Part shown: piece after piece, positions 12,927 through 24,120 of the stretch
How positions within the stretch are numbered: position 1 is the first letter of the stretch
Layout: every line of letters begins with the position of its first letter
Origin: Tamarix chinensis
Taxonomy: Eukaryota > Streptophyta > Magnoliopsida > Caryophyllales > Tamaricaceae
Assembly: GCA_030549775.1 (NCBI GenBank)
Contig: CM060181.1
Coordinates: forward strand, 33,450,563 to 33,514,562
DNA: 64,000 nucleotides
Reading direction: 5' to 3'
Translations under genes and position numbers: made by a program
The notes under the pieces: model-generated
Told to the model about the DNA's origin: nothing
The model's input: only the letters and a program-made list of their open reading frames with translations
The model's database searches: none

Positions 12927-13549
12927 TGGTGTGTAACACCCCAAAATTCACTAAATTTTTTTTTTCTTAAAAGCGGAAGCAATTAAATTAGAAGCACTGA
13001 AAACCTGTGAATTTTGGAAGTGTTACCGCCACACTTAGTACCAGACCGGTGCTCTCATAGGGTAATAACCCTAACCACTATTCCTAACCGGTGGATCGGT
13101 TGGACCCGACTCAATAATCTTTCGCTTTAAGTGATTAATATCTTAAATATTTTATTCAAAGACTTCACCCTGGTCATGCATGAATCAACACACATCACAA
13201 ATCACAAATCACAATTACTCTTTAATCACCAAATATACTTGATACGACAAAAACCCTAACTAGTTGCACCAAACCCTAATTATCCACACGAACCCTAGCT
13301 CGGTTTCCTACGTACCCATATAATGCTCCACGCACTATTTTCCATTCAAATGTTCAATCACCCAAACAACACTTACATTACTTTCCTCAAATCCCAAATC
13401 AGCGTTCCATACGTAAACTTCACTCTCATACAAACTTTACACATCCCATGCAATTATTAACTTCCATGCAAACCCTAATACCACCATACAATCATTAACC
13501 ATTATGCAAAACCCAAAATCTCATCATACAAAACCCGAAATTCAATCCA

Positions 13550-14060
13550 CATAACCCAAAGATCCATTCATACCAAACCCTAGATTCAAACCATATAAAA
13601 CCCAAAGATTCATCCATACCAAACTAAGTATCCATCCCTACCAAACCCTAAGTTCAAACCATATACAAACCCAAAGATTCATTCACACAGAACCCTAAAT
13701 TCAATCCATACCAACACAAAGGTTCAAATCATATAAAACCCAAAGATTTTTCCACATAATACAATTGATTAGATTCTCCCCTTTCATAACCACAAATTAG
13801 ATTCTACCATACAAGACTATAAGTTAGATTCTCCCACATAAAATCATAAATTAGAATCTCCCAAGCAAAACTATAATTTGGATTAATTGGATTCCCCAAA
13901 ACAAATCATAAATTGGATTTCACCAGACAAATCATAAATTAGATTCTCCCAATTAAAATCATAAACTAGATTCTCCCAAACAAATAATAATTTGATTCTC
14001 CCATATAAAATCATAGATTACATTCTTCCAAATAAAACCATGCAATAGATTATTCCTCAT
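13550..14060. repeat. Degenerate minisatellites in solo LTR 1
   Basis: Two imperfect arrays lie side by side. From about 13550 to 13750, phrases like ccataccaaaccctagattc and accatataaaacccaaagat alternate. From about 13770 to 14060, units of roughly 33 bases read agattctcccacataaaatc followed by ataaatt. They fall in the transcribed (R-U5) part of the LTR. Confidence 0.65.
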
Positions 14061-14565
14061 AAATTCATAAAATTAGGTCAACTCACTTGCCTTAGTCAAC
14101 TTCTTTCCCCATCCTCCTTTTTCATCCTTTATCCCACATAAAATCATATCAGCATCCTCACATGCATGTCTTACAGGGTCATACACAAATATTACACATG
14201 CCATACGAAAACACACTTCAACTCCATGTCATAGCATATACAGCATAATTAATAATCATAAACATAGAATGCATAGCATATGAATCACACAATGCACATT
14301 AGCACATAAAAGGCCTTAGCACCCCTTACCTGAAACGACACCGGTCTTGGAGCACGTTCCTACGCCTCCTTAGGGCTTTGACCAAATAATAACATATTAA
14401 TAAAATAACTTTAACAAAATTCTAACTTTGCTAAAGACATAAAAATAATAGAGATATTATAAACCTTTTTAATATAGGGTTAAAGACTTTACCCTAATAA
14501 TAATAATGATACTAATATAATAATATCAAAAATAATAAAACTAATATCAATGAGAACATAAGTAA

Positions 14566-14585
14566 TAGTAATAATAATAATAATG

Positions 14586-14619
<34 letters not shown>
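14566..14619. repeat. AAT microsatellite in solo LTR 1
   Basis: An almost pure (AAT)n run with one GAT interruption. Shorter AAT runs follow at 14880-14909. The same microsatellite is found at the equivalent place in solo LTR 2 (46441-46500) and in the Tekay element (54060-54225). Confidence 0.9.
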
Positions 14620-15617
14620 GCTTTAAAATTTAAAGTGGGGTTTCGACCCTTCTTATAACTAATGACTTACCACTTATTTAATATAAATAATAAAATCACT
14701 AACATATATAATAATATTAAAATAATAAAGATACTGATAATATTATCATCAATAGTTATAAGAACAATAGAAACAATAATACTAAAATAAATAAGTGCGA
14801 ATGTTAATACAAAATTAGGGCCTAAGATTTTCCAGAATAAATAATAAAACGATAATAATTATTATTCTAATAATTATAATATTAATAATAATAATAATAA
14901 TAATAATAAGAATGATAATAATCCCATAATAATTCAATTAATAACTTAAAATTCGAAACTATCAATAATATAGTTTTATTACCACTCTCCACCCTGCAAG
15001 TACAATTCAGAATAAAATTTCTCATCAAATAATAATAAAACATATTAAGAATATAAATATTAAGAATAATAATAATGGTATTTATATGCAAATAATTGAA
15101 ATAAATTAAATCAAGGCTTATAATAATATGGAAAATGGTTGAGGGTTCAACCTTAAGCTGGTGGGGATAGGTGGCACCGGCAGTGGTTCACGGCGGCGGC
15201 GACGGTGGCCGGAAAAATAGAAGAAAAAGGGGAAAGATGGATGTTGGGAAAAAGATAGGGAGAATTGAGGTGATATAAGAGGTGTTTATTGTTTCCCAGG
15301 AGGAGAGGGACAAAATGACGGTGGTGGTGCAGCCAAAGGTGGCGGCGCACGGCGGCGGAAGGCGGTTTAAGGCTTCGGGGTCAAAATTCCGGCGAGAACG
15401 AGCATCCAACTTGACACGGCTATGGAGGCTCATGCAAGAAGAATCGAGAGGTTAGAATGGTTTAATTAATTAGAGGACGTTGTAGGGAATACTTTGGCAT
15501 GAAGAGGTGGCTCTGAAGTTGGCTAACGGAGGCGGAAGGGGCGTCTGAAGTTGGGATGCGGCAGCTCGGGCCGAGGGTTTCGGGGAAAGAAAAATTCTAA
15601 AAACTCCAATAACAAGG

Positions 15618-15627
15618 CTATTTATAG
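15618..15627 (-). promoter_or_regulatory. Putative TATA box of solo LTR 1
   Basis: Reads CTATAAATAG on the - strand, in the context aaggctatttatag on the plus strand. The same element is at 47384-47393 in solo LTR 2 and, with one change, near 54998-55005 in the third LTR. If it is used, U3 is the right-hand 1 kb and R-U5 is an unusually long 2.6 kb. Confidence 0.6.
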
Positions 15628-16161
15628 ATGTTGGAATGGATAGAGAGGAGCTGGAGGTCGACATGGAAGTTTTAAATGCAATAATTTGGGTGGCCGGTGG
15701 CGGTAAACGGTCGGTCGACGTTTGGTTGGCTTCGGGGTTTCGAGAGGTTGGGGAGGAGAAACGGCCGAGAGTTAACGTCAAATAATTATATGAATTTATT
15801 TCTGGAGTTAAGAGGAAGACAATGAGACAAGAAACGGCCGGTATTATTCACCGTAGCCGGAGAAGCCATTAATGAGGTCGAAAGATGCAGCAGCGTCGAC
15901 GGAGGAGGAAGGAGGAAGAAGGAAGAAGAGAGGGAGGCGGTCGGGTCGGCCGGGAAAGAAAAGAAAAAGGAAGAACCGGGCCGGTCGGGCGCGACGAGGT
16001 AAGGTTTTAAATGAAACGACGAGCTTCAGTGGAAAAGAAGTAAAAACGCGGCGTGGCACGGAGCGGACGGATGACGTCGCGCGGGCGCGGGCTGGGCCGT
16101 GCCGAAGAAGAAGAAGAAGAAAAGAAAAAGGGGAACTGGGCCGCGAGCTGGCCCAGTTCGG

Positions 16162-16221
16162 CGAGAAGAAGAGGAAAAAAAGAAAAAGAAGAAAAAGAAA
16201 AAGGGAAAAAGGAAAGGAGAA
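16162..16221. repeat. Purine-only tract in U3 of solo LTR 1
   Basis: About 60 bases made almost only of A and G on the plus strand, made of gaagaag, aaaaagaag and gggaaaaagg phrases. It is preceded by a perfect hairpin (stem AACTGGGCC at 16134-16142 with GGCCCAGTT at 16150-16158). Equivalent tracts lie at 47914-48014 and 55503-55588. Lysine-rich open frames across it are composition artefacts. Confidence 0.8.
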
Positions 16222-16688
16222 ATAAAATAGGTTAGGCCCAATTAAATTAATCTAAATATTTAGGATATTTAAAAATAATAATATTTAAATAAAATAATAT
16301 TTAAATCCCTTTTTAGGCTAAATTAGGATTTTTAAAAGATTTTTCATAAATTCCATTTAAATTAGCAAAACACCCTAATTTTCTTCCATTAAATTATTTA
16401 TAAAATTAATATTAATTTTAAACTATTTTCTCCTCATTATTTTAAATAAAATAATTTATTTAGTCAATTTCTAAAATACAAATCCTTAATTAGCTAAAAT
16501 ACCCAATTTCTCTTAATTAACATACTTATAAATTTATCCTTGATTTTCCCTAATTAATTTCCTTTTTATTTTAATTAAAATAATTAATTTAATTAATATT
16601 TATGATAAAAGCTCATTTAAATATAATATTTTAGATTAGAATTTTTCGGGGCATTTCATGGTGTTTCGTTGCTTGATCTAGGTCCCTC

Positions 16689-19600
16689 ATGCTAGGCTGC
16701 TAGAATGTTCATGGAATAAACGATCCATTCAAGCAAAAGGAAGTGCAAGAATGGATCAAGAAGTGTGGCTTTTCTCTTGTTGGGTTAGTAGAAACCCGAG
16801 TTAAGGTGGGTAAATTGAAGGTGGTAGCTTCTTAGATTGAAAGGAGTTGGTGTTGCTTAAATAATTATCAATCCCATGGTAATGGGAGAATTTGGGTCCA
16901 TTGGGATCTGAATGTGTGGACGGTGTCTCTATTGGGATCTACCGACCAATGTATTTTATGTAATGTAGTTGCTACTAGTGGGAGTGTGTCTTTTGTGGCT
17001 GGTTTTGTTTATGCTTTTACTATGAGACTTGCTAGGAGATCCATTTGGATTTGGCTTTGTAATCAACCAAGACCACATATTCTATGGGTGTTAATGGGAG
17101 ATTTTAATGTGATCTTAAAACTGGAGGAAAAAGTTGGGGGTGACCCTTCTTATATGCATGATTCTTTAGATTTTCTAAAGTGTGTGCATGAGATGGGGCT
17201 TGTATATATCAAGGGGTATGGAAATTTTCTTGCATGGTTTAACAAGATAAGGGGGAACGATGTTGTGGCATGCAAGCTTGATCGTGCATTAATCAACACT
17301 TCCCGGTTGTCTTCTTTCACTCATTCTTATGTTGTGTTTCATACGCCAGGTATTTTTAATCATTGCCCTGTCATTGTTCACTTGCGGTCTTATTGCTCTG
17401 TTAGGAAACCTTTTAGGTTTAATAATTTTTGGGCTGAGGACGAGGATTTTCTTGGTATTGTTTCTTGTCATTGGTGGTGTGTACCTTTGGGTAATCTTCT
17501 CATTGATATTCATCGGAAGTTTCCAAACTTAAATCCAGCCTTTAAAGATCTCAGCAAGGCCAAGTATGGTTCTATTAGTTCAAAGGTGACAACGGCATGT
17601 AATGCATTGCATGAAGCTCAGAATGCTTTGCTCAAAGACCCAGGAAGCGATACTGTAAGGTAGGTTTTATGGGGTTGTGAAGTTGAGTTTGAGAGGTTGT
17701 CTCGCTTTGAAGAGTTGTTTTTGAAGTAGAAAGCAAAAGTCAAGTGGATCAAGGTTGGGGACTCTAACCACAAATATTTTTTTGCTCATGTTAAGGGTAA
17801 TCAAAACAAGAATGTTGTCACTAGAATTGAGCTTGACGATGGCTCTATTCTCACCGAACCTTCTCAGATCAAATCTGCATTTAAGGTGTTTTATAAGAAT
17901 CTTCTTGGGTACCCAAGGTCTGCTATGGGTGCTATTGAGCAGGAGGTGGTGGATTTAAGGGGTTCTCTTTTAGACTCACATCGTCATCATCTCCTGGCTC
18001 CAGTCTCACATACTGAAGTTAAAGATGCAGTTTTTTCTATAGGAGATAATAAGGCTCTAGGGTGGATGGTTTTTCATCTGTGTTTTTCAAGAAATCTTGG
18101 GGTGTGATTGAAGAAGAGATTGTAGAAGCTGTTGCTAATTCTTTTTCTTCTGGGGTTGTTCCCCAATAGATTAATGTTACTGCTCTCACTCTTATTCCTA
18201 AAAAAGTGAATGCGTCCAAATTTAGTGAGTATCATCCAATATCGTGTTGTGGGGTGATTTACAAGATAATATCTAAAATACTCATAGCCAGGCTCCAACC
18301 CATTATGCCTTTGCTCATTGATCAAGCTCAGTTAGGTTTTGTCAAAGGCAGGTGTATAGGTGACAACATTTTACTTGCTTTTGAGCTGGTTAGGATATAT
18401 TCTCACAATCATGTCTCCCCGAGATGTATGCTGCAGCTCGATATTCGAAAGGCCTATGATTCTGTTAACTGGTTATTCTTGCAAAAGGTACTTCATGCTT
18501 ATGGTTTTCCCCTTCATATGGTAAAGCTTATTCTTGCTTGTCTTACTTCGGCCTCTTATTCTTTATCTTTAAATGGGGAGCTTTCTTCTCCATTTCGTGG
18601 TATTCGGGGCCTTAGGCATGGTGATCCACTCTCTCCTTTTTTATTCGTGCTTGTGATTGATTATTTGTCTAGAATTTTTAAGCGTTTATGGTGGGATGAA
18701 GACTTTTGAGGTCATCCTAAGTGCAAAAGGCTTCAAATCATCAATCTTGCGTTCACTGATGATTTGCTCCTTTTATGTCGAGGGGAGTTTAAATTAGTTG
18801 TAAAACTTATGGAGGTGATGGTTGAATTTTCGGAAAGGTCCAGCCTTATCATTCATCCTCAAAAATTTTGTATTTATTTTGGGGGCGTGGATGCAAGGAC
18901 TAAGGCCCAGATCCTCCAGGCGCTTCACTTTTCTAAGGGAAGTTTTTTCTTTTCTTATCTGGGGGTTCCTCTCTCCTCTACTCATTTAACTAAGGCTCAG
19001 ATGTAAGATCTGATTCATAAGGTTGCGAGGAGGATTTCTGCTTGGCATTCTCATCTTCTTTCCTATGCGAGTAGGGCCCAGCTTCTTTAGTTTGTGATCT
19101 TTAGCATTCAGATGTATTGGTGTCAAGTTTTCATCCTACCTTTGAAGTTGATTCAGCAATTGAAGAGCATGTGTAGGAATTTTTTATGGACCGGAAATGT
19201 TGATACCTCTAGGAAAGCATTAATAGTGTGGCGGGTGGTGTGTACTCCAAAAAAAGAAGGAGGTTTGGGGCTTATTGATCTCTCAATATGGAATAGAGCA
19301 GCCTTACGGGAAAGTCCTTTGGAATATCTATAATAAGAAAGACTCTTTGTGGGTGAAATGGGTCCATGCCATCTATTTTAGGTCAGGTACTGTGTGGAGC
19401 TTCTCGGTGGACCACTTATGTTCCTAGCCTCTTAAATAGGTTCTTAATCTTCGCACTACCTTTGCCCCTTATTTTCTTCATGGGTCTTATCCGATGATGT
19501 TTAACGAGGGTACCTATAGCATTAGCAAGGCTTATGATTTTTTGCATTATAGGAGGGAAAGGGTTTGGTGGTACCCTTTAGTTTAGTGTTCTCTTGCTGC

Positions 19601-20075
19601 TCCTAAGCATGACTTTATCATGTGGCTTACTATTCATGGGCGATTGCTTACCAAGGTGAGATTGCAAAAGATGGGTCTTTTAGATGATCCAACATGTGTT
19701 CTTTGTACTGAAAATAAAGATGAATCTATACAACATCTGTTCATAGAATGTGCTTTTAGTTCGGGGATATAGAGTAAGATAAGAATGGCATTTCATCGTC
19801 GAGATGTTGTACGCTATTGGGATGAGGAGATTAAAGTCTTGGCACACTCTACGAGATAACCCGAGGAGAAGAAGGCTATATTACATGCTTCCTTTGTCAC
19901 CTTTATTACTTTAATTTGGTATGAATGTAATTCAAGAATTTTTTGTAATTTAGCCTACACTAGTAGCATTTTGCTAAGAGACATTAGTTTTATTATAGCT
20001 ATTATATGTTTGCATTTGGATCGTAAAAGCAATTATGATCGATGGCATCATTGTATTGACAATCTGGTCATGTAA
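16689..20075 (+). pseudogene. LINE ORF2 (endonuclease-RT-zf-RVT), broken
   Basis: ORF2 nicks target DNA and reverse-transcribes the LINE RNA. The start is ATG at 16689 (MLGC, then a stop where Trp is expected, then NVHGINDPFKQKEVQEW). The endonuclease region includes GDFNVILKLEEKVGG (about 17100-17145). RT lies at 18206-19006, with GFVKGRCIGDNILLAFE, LDIRKAYDSVNW, GLRHGDPLSPFLF and the catalytic box as FTDD (18750). A zf-RVT-like C-terminus lies at about 19590-19790 (HGRLLTKVRLQKMGL; CVLC). At least five stops or frameshifts separate the open pieces. The stop codon is at 20073-20075. Confidence 0.85.
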
Positions 20076-20148
20076 TGTGTTGGTTGTACTTTTCGCCTTC
20101 TGGTTGTTCTATTTATAAATTTATTTTTACTTATTAAAAAAAATATCC

Positions 20149-21700
20149 ACCTTAGCAATCTTAGTTTGGCATCTTTTTTAGCAAATAAAAAACGAAAAGC
20201 AGCATGGTCAATAAATACAATCACTTTACTTCTTAGGAGATAAAATCAAAACTCATCAAATGTAAATACTACTTCCAGTAATTCCTTTTCTATAATGGTG
20301 TAATTTGTTTTGCCTCATTGAAGTTTTTACTAGTGTAGTAGATGTTGTGGAAGTACTTGTTCTTTTGTTGTCCTAAGACTACTCCTATAGCACAATCACT
20401 CGCATCACACATTAGTTCAAAAGGTAGAGTCCAGTCAGGTCCTACTATAATAGGGGCTTTAGTGAGTACTAACTTTATTCTTTCAAAGGCTGCCTTTCAA
20501 AAAGTTTTAAAATCAAATTTTTTATCCTGTTCAATAATTGACAAAGGGGTTTAGCAATTTTGGAGAAATCCTTGATAAACCTTTGGTAGAATACACCATG
20601 TCTTAGAAAACTTCTCACACCTTTAATAGTGGTTGGAGGAGGTAATTTTTTTATGACCTCCACATTTGCCCTATCAATCTCTATTTCTTTAGGTGAGACC
20701 CTATGACCTAAAACAACACCTTTGTGAACCATAACATGACATTTTTTCTAGTTAAGGACTAAGTTGATCTGTTCACACCTTACCAACACACTTTTTAAGT
20801 TTATCAGGTAATCCTCAAAACTTACTCCAAAAATAGAAAAAGTGTCCATAAAAATATCTACCATGTTAGAGAATATAGCCATCATGCACCAATAAAAATT
20901 TGCGGGTGCACTACATATGCAAAAGTCATCTATAGAAATATAAATGTGCTATAACAGCATATGAATGTGATTTTATGTTGATCTTTTAGTGTATTAGCTA
21001 TTTGGTTATAACCTGAGTATCCATCTAAAAAAAACTAAAAGTTCTTCCTACCTATCTCTTAAGAATTTAATCAATAAAAGGGTGAGGGAAAAGATCTTTC
21101 CGAGTGGCTTTATTGATTTTTCTATAATCCATGAAAATACAAAACCCTATGACTATCCAAGTCATGGTTAACTTGTTCTAAAAATTTTGAATAACAATCA
21201 TACCTCCTTTTTTTTGGAACACATTGAACAGGACTTATCCAATTACTATCAGATATTGAATAGATAATAACTAGGTCAAGAAATTTGATGATTTCTTTCT
21301 TCACTACCTCCTTTATTGTTGAGTTGAGCCTTCACTATTGCTCGATTGATGAACTTGATGGCTCTTCTAGTAAAATATTTTGCATGCATAATGTTGGGTT
21401 GATTCGATAAATATCTACCATGGTTCATCCTACTGCCTTATTGTGTTTTTGTAACAGGTAACTAGCAAGTCCTATTGAAATTTTGATAAGGTAGGTGATA
21501 TAATAACTTGTAGGGTGTCCACATTACCTAAATATGCATACATCAAGTGAGCTGGTAATGGCTTAAGTTCTAGCTTGGGAGGCTCCTCAATTAATGGTTT
21601 GACTAGTTGTATCTCTCCACTATTCAAACTAAAAGGTTCTTTAGTTGTTGACTAATTTATCCAGCTGCACTCTGCCATGTCTTTATCATCCTATTCATTG
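20149..21700 (-). pseudogene. RT and RNase H of Athila B, broken
   Basis: Read leftwards: RT start ISDSNWISPVQCVPKK (21230s), then VVLGHRVSPKEIEIDRANV and KLPPPTTIKGVRSFLRHG (20475-20732), then the RNase H part (DASDCAIGVVLGQQKN) and finally KKDAKLRLLRWI, where the LINE begins. Around 20855 the catalytic motif reads FMDT in place of FMDD, losing the second aspartate. Stops are frequent. The frame resumes on the left side of the LINE at 12507. Confidence 0.8.
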
Positions 21701-21839
21701 GACTAATGAGTAAGGTAACTGCTAGTTAGATGGTATGCATCAAAAAAGCTAGATTCCTCATGAAATGTACCCACATCAAACTCATCATAAATAATTAAAT
21801 CAATAATGCCAACTCGTAAATACTTATTAAGATCCTCTT

Positions 21840-22280
21840 TTAGTATTTTCAATTAATTGAAAACATTGAAATTTATCTGCACCTCATTGACTCTCATTAT
21901 CAATTCTCCCCTCTGAACATCTATTAAGATCTTACCAATGGCCAAGAAAGGCCTGCCCAAAATGATAGGGACCTCCTTGTCGACTTCAGGGTTGAGAATT
22001 ATAAAGTCTACGGGGAATTTGAACAAGTCTAGCTTCACTAACATATCTTCAATCTTTCCCTTAGAGTAGGCACATGATCAATCAGCTAGCTTTAAGATGA
22101 TGGTGGCAAGCTTGCTTCCCTAATACCTTACTTCTTGAAAATGGATATAGGCATAAGATCGATACTAGCACCAAGGTTACATAGGGTCATACCATATTAC
22201 ATGTCTCTGATGGAATGGGATGGTGAAATTGCTAGGGTCCTTCAATTTGTTGGGTAGTTTTTATTAGAAAATCAAACTAA
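21840..22280 (-). pseudogene. Protease region of Athila B
   Basis: The open part at 21853-22044 reads DFIILNPEVDKEVPIILGRP, then GKILIDVQRGELIMRV, then NFNVFN: the Athila aspartic protease C-terminal region. The active-site part farther right (to about 22280) is broken by stops. It would process the Gag-Pol polyprotein. Confidence 0.75.
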
Positions 22281-24120
22281 TCCCTAGGTCATTTCCACCA
22301 TCTCATATTCACATCGTCTTCTCTTTCGTGTTAATATGTCCTTTAAAAATTTTGCATAATTAAGCATCTATTGGAGGGCTTACACCAATGGGCTATTGAT
22401 ATGCAATTGATGAAGAATATCTAGGAACTCATCAAATTTCTTGTCTTGTTGCTGATGTTTGAGGCACAGAGGGAAAGTGGTGATGGGATAAAGGGTTTAG
22501 GAATGATGTTTGATAATGGCTTACTGTTCTTTTGTGGTTTAGGTGTTGAAGTGGTGTATTCTTCAGGATTTTTGGTAGGATTAGTTTGTAGGTGGGAAGA
22601 TGCACAATTTGACCTTCTCTCTAAGGGTTCTACGTTGCTCGCCTATTTGACAGTGGTGCTCCTTCTTAGTTTATCCTGTTGGCAGGGAGGTATAATTTCC
22701 GTACCCAATATGAGGGTAATGGCTTTACACTACTCCTTACCTTCTCTTCTAGGGTTCTCAGTATCACTGGGCAAAGTGCAATAGAGTCTTCTACTTAGGG
22801 GTGTAGCTAGCTACACCATTTGGGTTTCTAGGTTTCATAGGGAGGTTTTGTTTCTATCTAGATTGTAGCATCAGCTTTTACCATGTATTCCTTCAGAATA
22901 TTTTTCAAACAGTTTGAGTTATTGTGTTTGGTAGGATGTTGGTGAGATTGTAATTGTTAAGGGTGTTGGGGTTGAGGTTGGTAATAGAATTGTTGGTTAT
23001 ATTGATTGGTCGGGTTTTGCACATTATTTTTGTTAGACCGTAAAAAATTAGGATGTTGTCTCTAGGTTGGGTTATAATGATACCATTCGGCTGCTGAGAA
23101 GTCCTGGCTTGATTTCCCACGTAGTTCAACGAAATTGGATGTGCTTGACATTGCTCGAATAGATGACCTTATCCATCCACAATATACCCATGATACTACA
23201 ACTATTGAATTAGTGGAATGTTCCTCTCTTCTCTATACCTGCAAGTTAGTGGGAGTAATATTTGTGAATAGGTTAGACATAGATAATACCTTAGCTATTA
23301 GGGTTGTGATGGTGTCAACTTTGAATGCTCCCACTGCTCTCACCTTATGAAAGCTCTTGGTACTTCCCCACTACTGGTTGTTGCAGGCTATGGTCTCAAT
23401 AATCTCATAGGCTTGGTCATAGGTTTTACATAGCAGGGTTTCATTAGGTGAGGCATCTACTAAGTTTCATGAGTAGGGATCTAGTTCATGATAGAATGTT
23501 TCTATTTGAAACCAATGAGGGATTATGTGGTTTAGACGTTTTCCTAACAATTCCTTAAATATATCCCATGCATCGTGAAGTATCTCATCCTCTTCTTGCA
23601 AAAATGTCATAATGTTATGCCTAATCTTAGAATTCTTACTAGGAGGGAAATATTGCCAGAGAAAATTTTGAACTAAATCATCCCTAAAGGTGATTAAACC
23701 AGTTGTTAGGGAAGTCATCCACTCCCTAGCTTGGTCACTCAGGTAATAAGGGAATAAGTTAAGTCGTAGGGAGGTTTCTAGAATTCCCAAAATTTTTAAA
23801 GTATCACTAACTTCCATAAATGCTCTAAGATGAAGGTTTGGGTCTTCAATGGGTTGGCCACTAAATTGCCCTAGGTTCTATAGCATATGGAACATGATAG
23901 GTTTAAGGTGAAAGTGAGGGGCTTGGATTTTTAGATGGGCGATGGTAGAGTTAAGGTGGTATTGGACAAGCACACCATAATCTCGGATGGCTCGGTTACG
24001 ATCATTGCCTATGGGCGGAGATTACATTCCTACAGGGTTTATATGGATGTGAGGGGGTAAGATCATGGGTAATCCTTCCCTCTAATTTGGTTGTTGCATA
24101 AGCAATCCATTGTTGCCATT
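22281..24120 (-). pseudogene. gag of Athila B, decayed and N-terminally truncated
   Basis: The core at 23467-23817 reads MEVSDTLKILG, then LRLNLFPYYLSDQAREWM, then WQYFPPSKNSKIRHNIMTF, which is the typical Athila gag capsid-like core. Downstream (22905-23129) the tail is rich in Asn and Gln and includes NYVGNQARTSQQPNG. Upstream, PHIHINPVGM and QFSGQPIEDPNLHLRAF can be read in broken frames. The gag start, primer site and LTR are gone at the fusion with element D near 24120. Confidence 0.75.

Larger units (their letters stand above)
12932..16658 (-). repeat. Solo LTR 1, Tekay/Del type, with perfect target duplication
   Basis: On the plus strand it starts TGTAACACCCCAAAATTCAC and ends TTTTTCGGGGCATTTCA. 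TGGTG lies immediately on both sides (12927-12931 and 16659-16663). No internal retrotransposon sequence is present, so it is a solo LTR left by recombination between two LTRs. Orientation is - because in the related element at 50653-55904 the TGTAACACC end is followed outward by an inverted iMet primer site. Compared with solo LTR 2 it lacks about 0.9 kb near 13050. It holds minisatellites, an AAT microsatellite, a TATA box and a purine tract. Confidence 0.9.
12513..20143 (+). mobile_element. L1-type LINE inserted in Athila B, 5' truncated
   Basis: The LINE contains the C-terminal part of ORF1 with a zinc knuckle, an ORF2 with endonuclease, RT and zf-RVT regions, and a short A-rich tail (ttattaaaaaaaa at 20131-20143). 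It is flanked by TATCC on both sides (12508-12512 and 20144-20148). The Athila reading frame continues across it (LLRWI before, NEFDVKIK after), which fixes the insertion. Without the solo LTR inside it the LINE is about 3.9 kb, so the ORF1 N-terminus and 5' UTR are missing, as expected of target-primed reverse transcription. Stops in both ORFs make it inactive. Confidence 0.85.
6485..24120 (-). mobile_element. Athila-type retrotransposon B, split by a LINE, 5' truncated
   Basis: On the - strand this reads gag (about 24.1 to 22.4 kb), protease (22.0 kb), RT and RNase H (21.6 to 20.15 kb), a LINE insertion (20143-12513), integrase (12.5 to 11.1 kb), an env-like region, and the 3' LTR (7.9 to 6.5 kb). 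Protease and integrase wording (GRPFLAIGKILIDVQ; GNISQNNEMPKTGILEV) is Athila type. The 5' LTR, primer site and gag start are missing: the gag runs into the RNase H of CRM-like element D at 24117-24125. The left boundary is uncertain within 6485-6540. All coding parts carry stops. Confidence 0.8.

Noticed and set aside
15153..16241. Cluster of overlapping open frames on both strands, Lys/Arg/Glu-rich or Phe/Ser/Pro-rich
   Set aside because: They lie in the GC- and purine-rich U3 of a solo LTR, have low-complexity products and appear in several frames at once. Composition explains them.
12932..16658. Plus-strand orientation of the TGTAACACC LTRs
   Set aside because: In the element at 50653-55904 the inverted iMet primer site lies outside the TGTAACACC end and gag reads leftwards, so these LTRs are on the - strand.
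22446..22784. 112-codon plus-strand open frame
   Set aside because: Antisense to the gag/protease region of Athila B; hydrophobic composition comes from the complementary strand.
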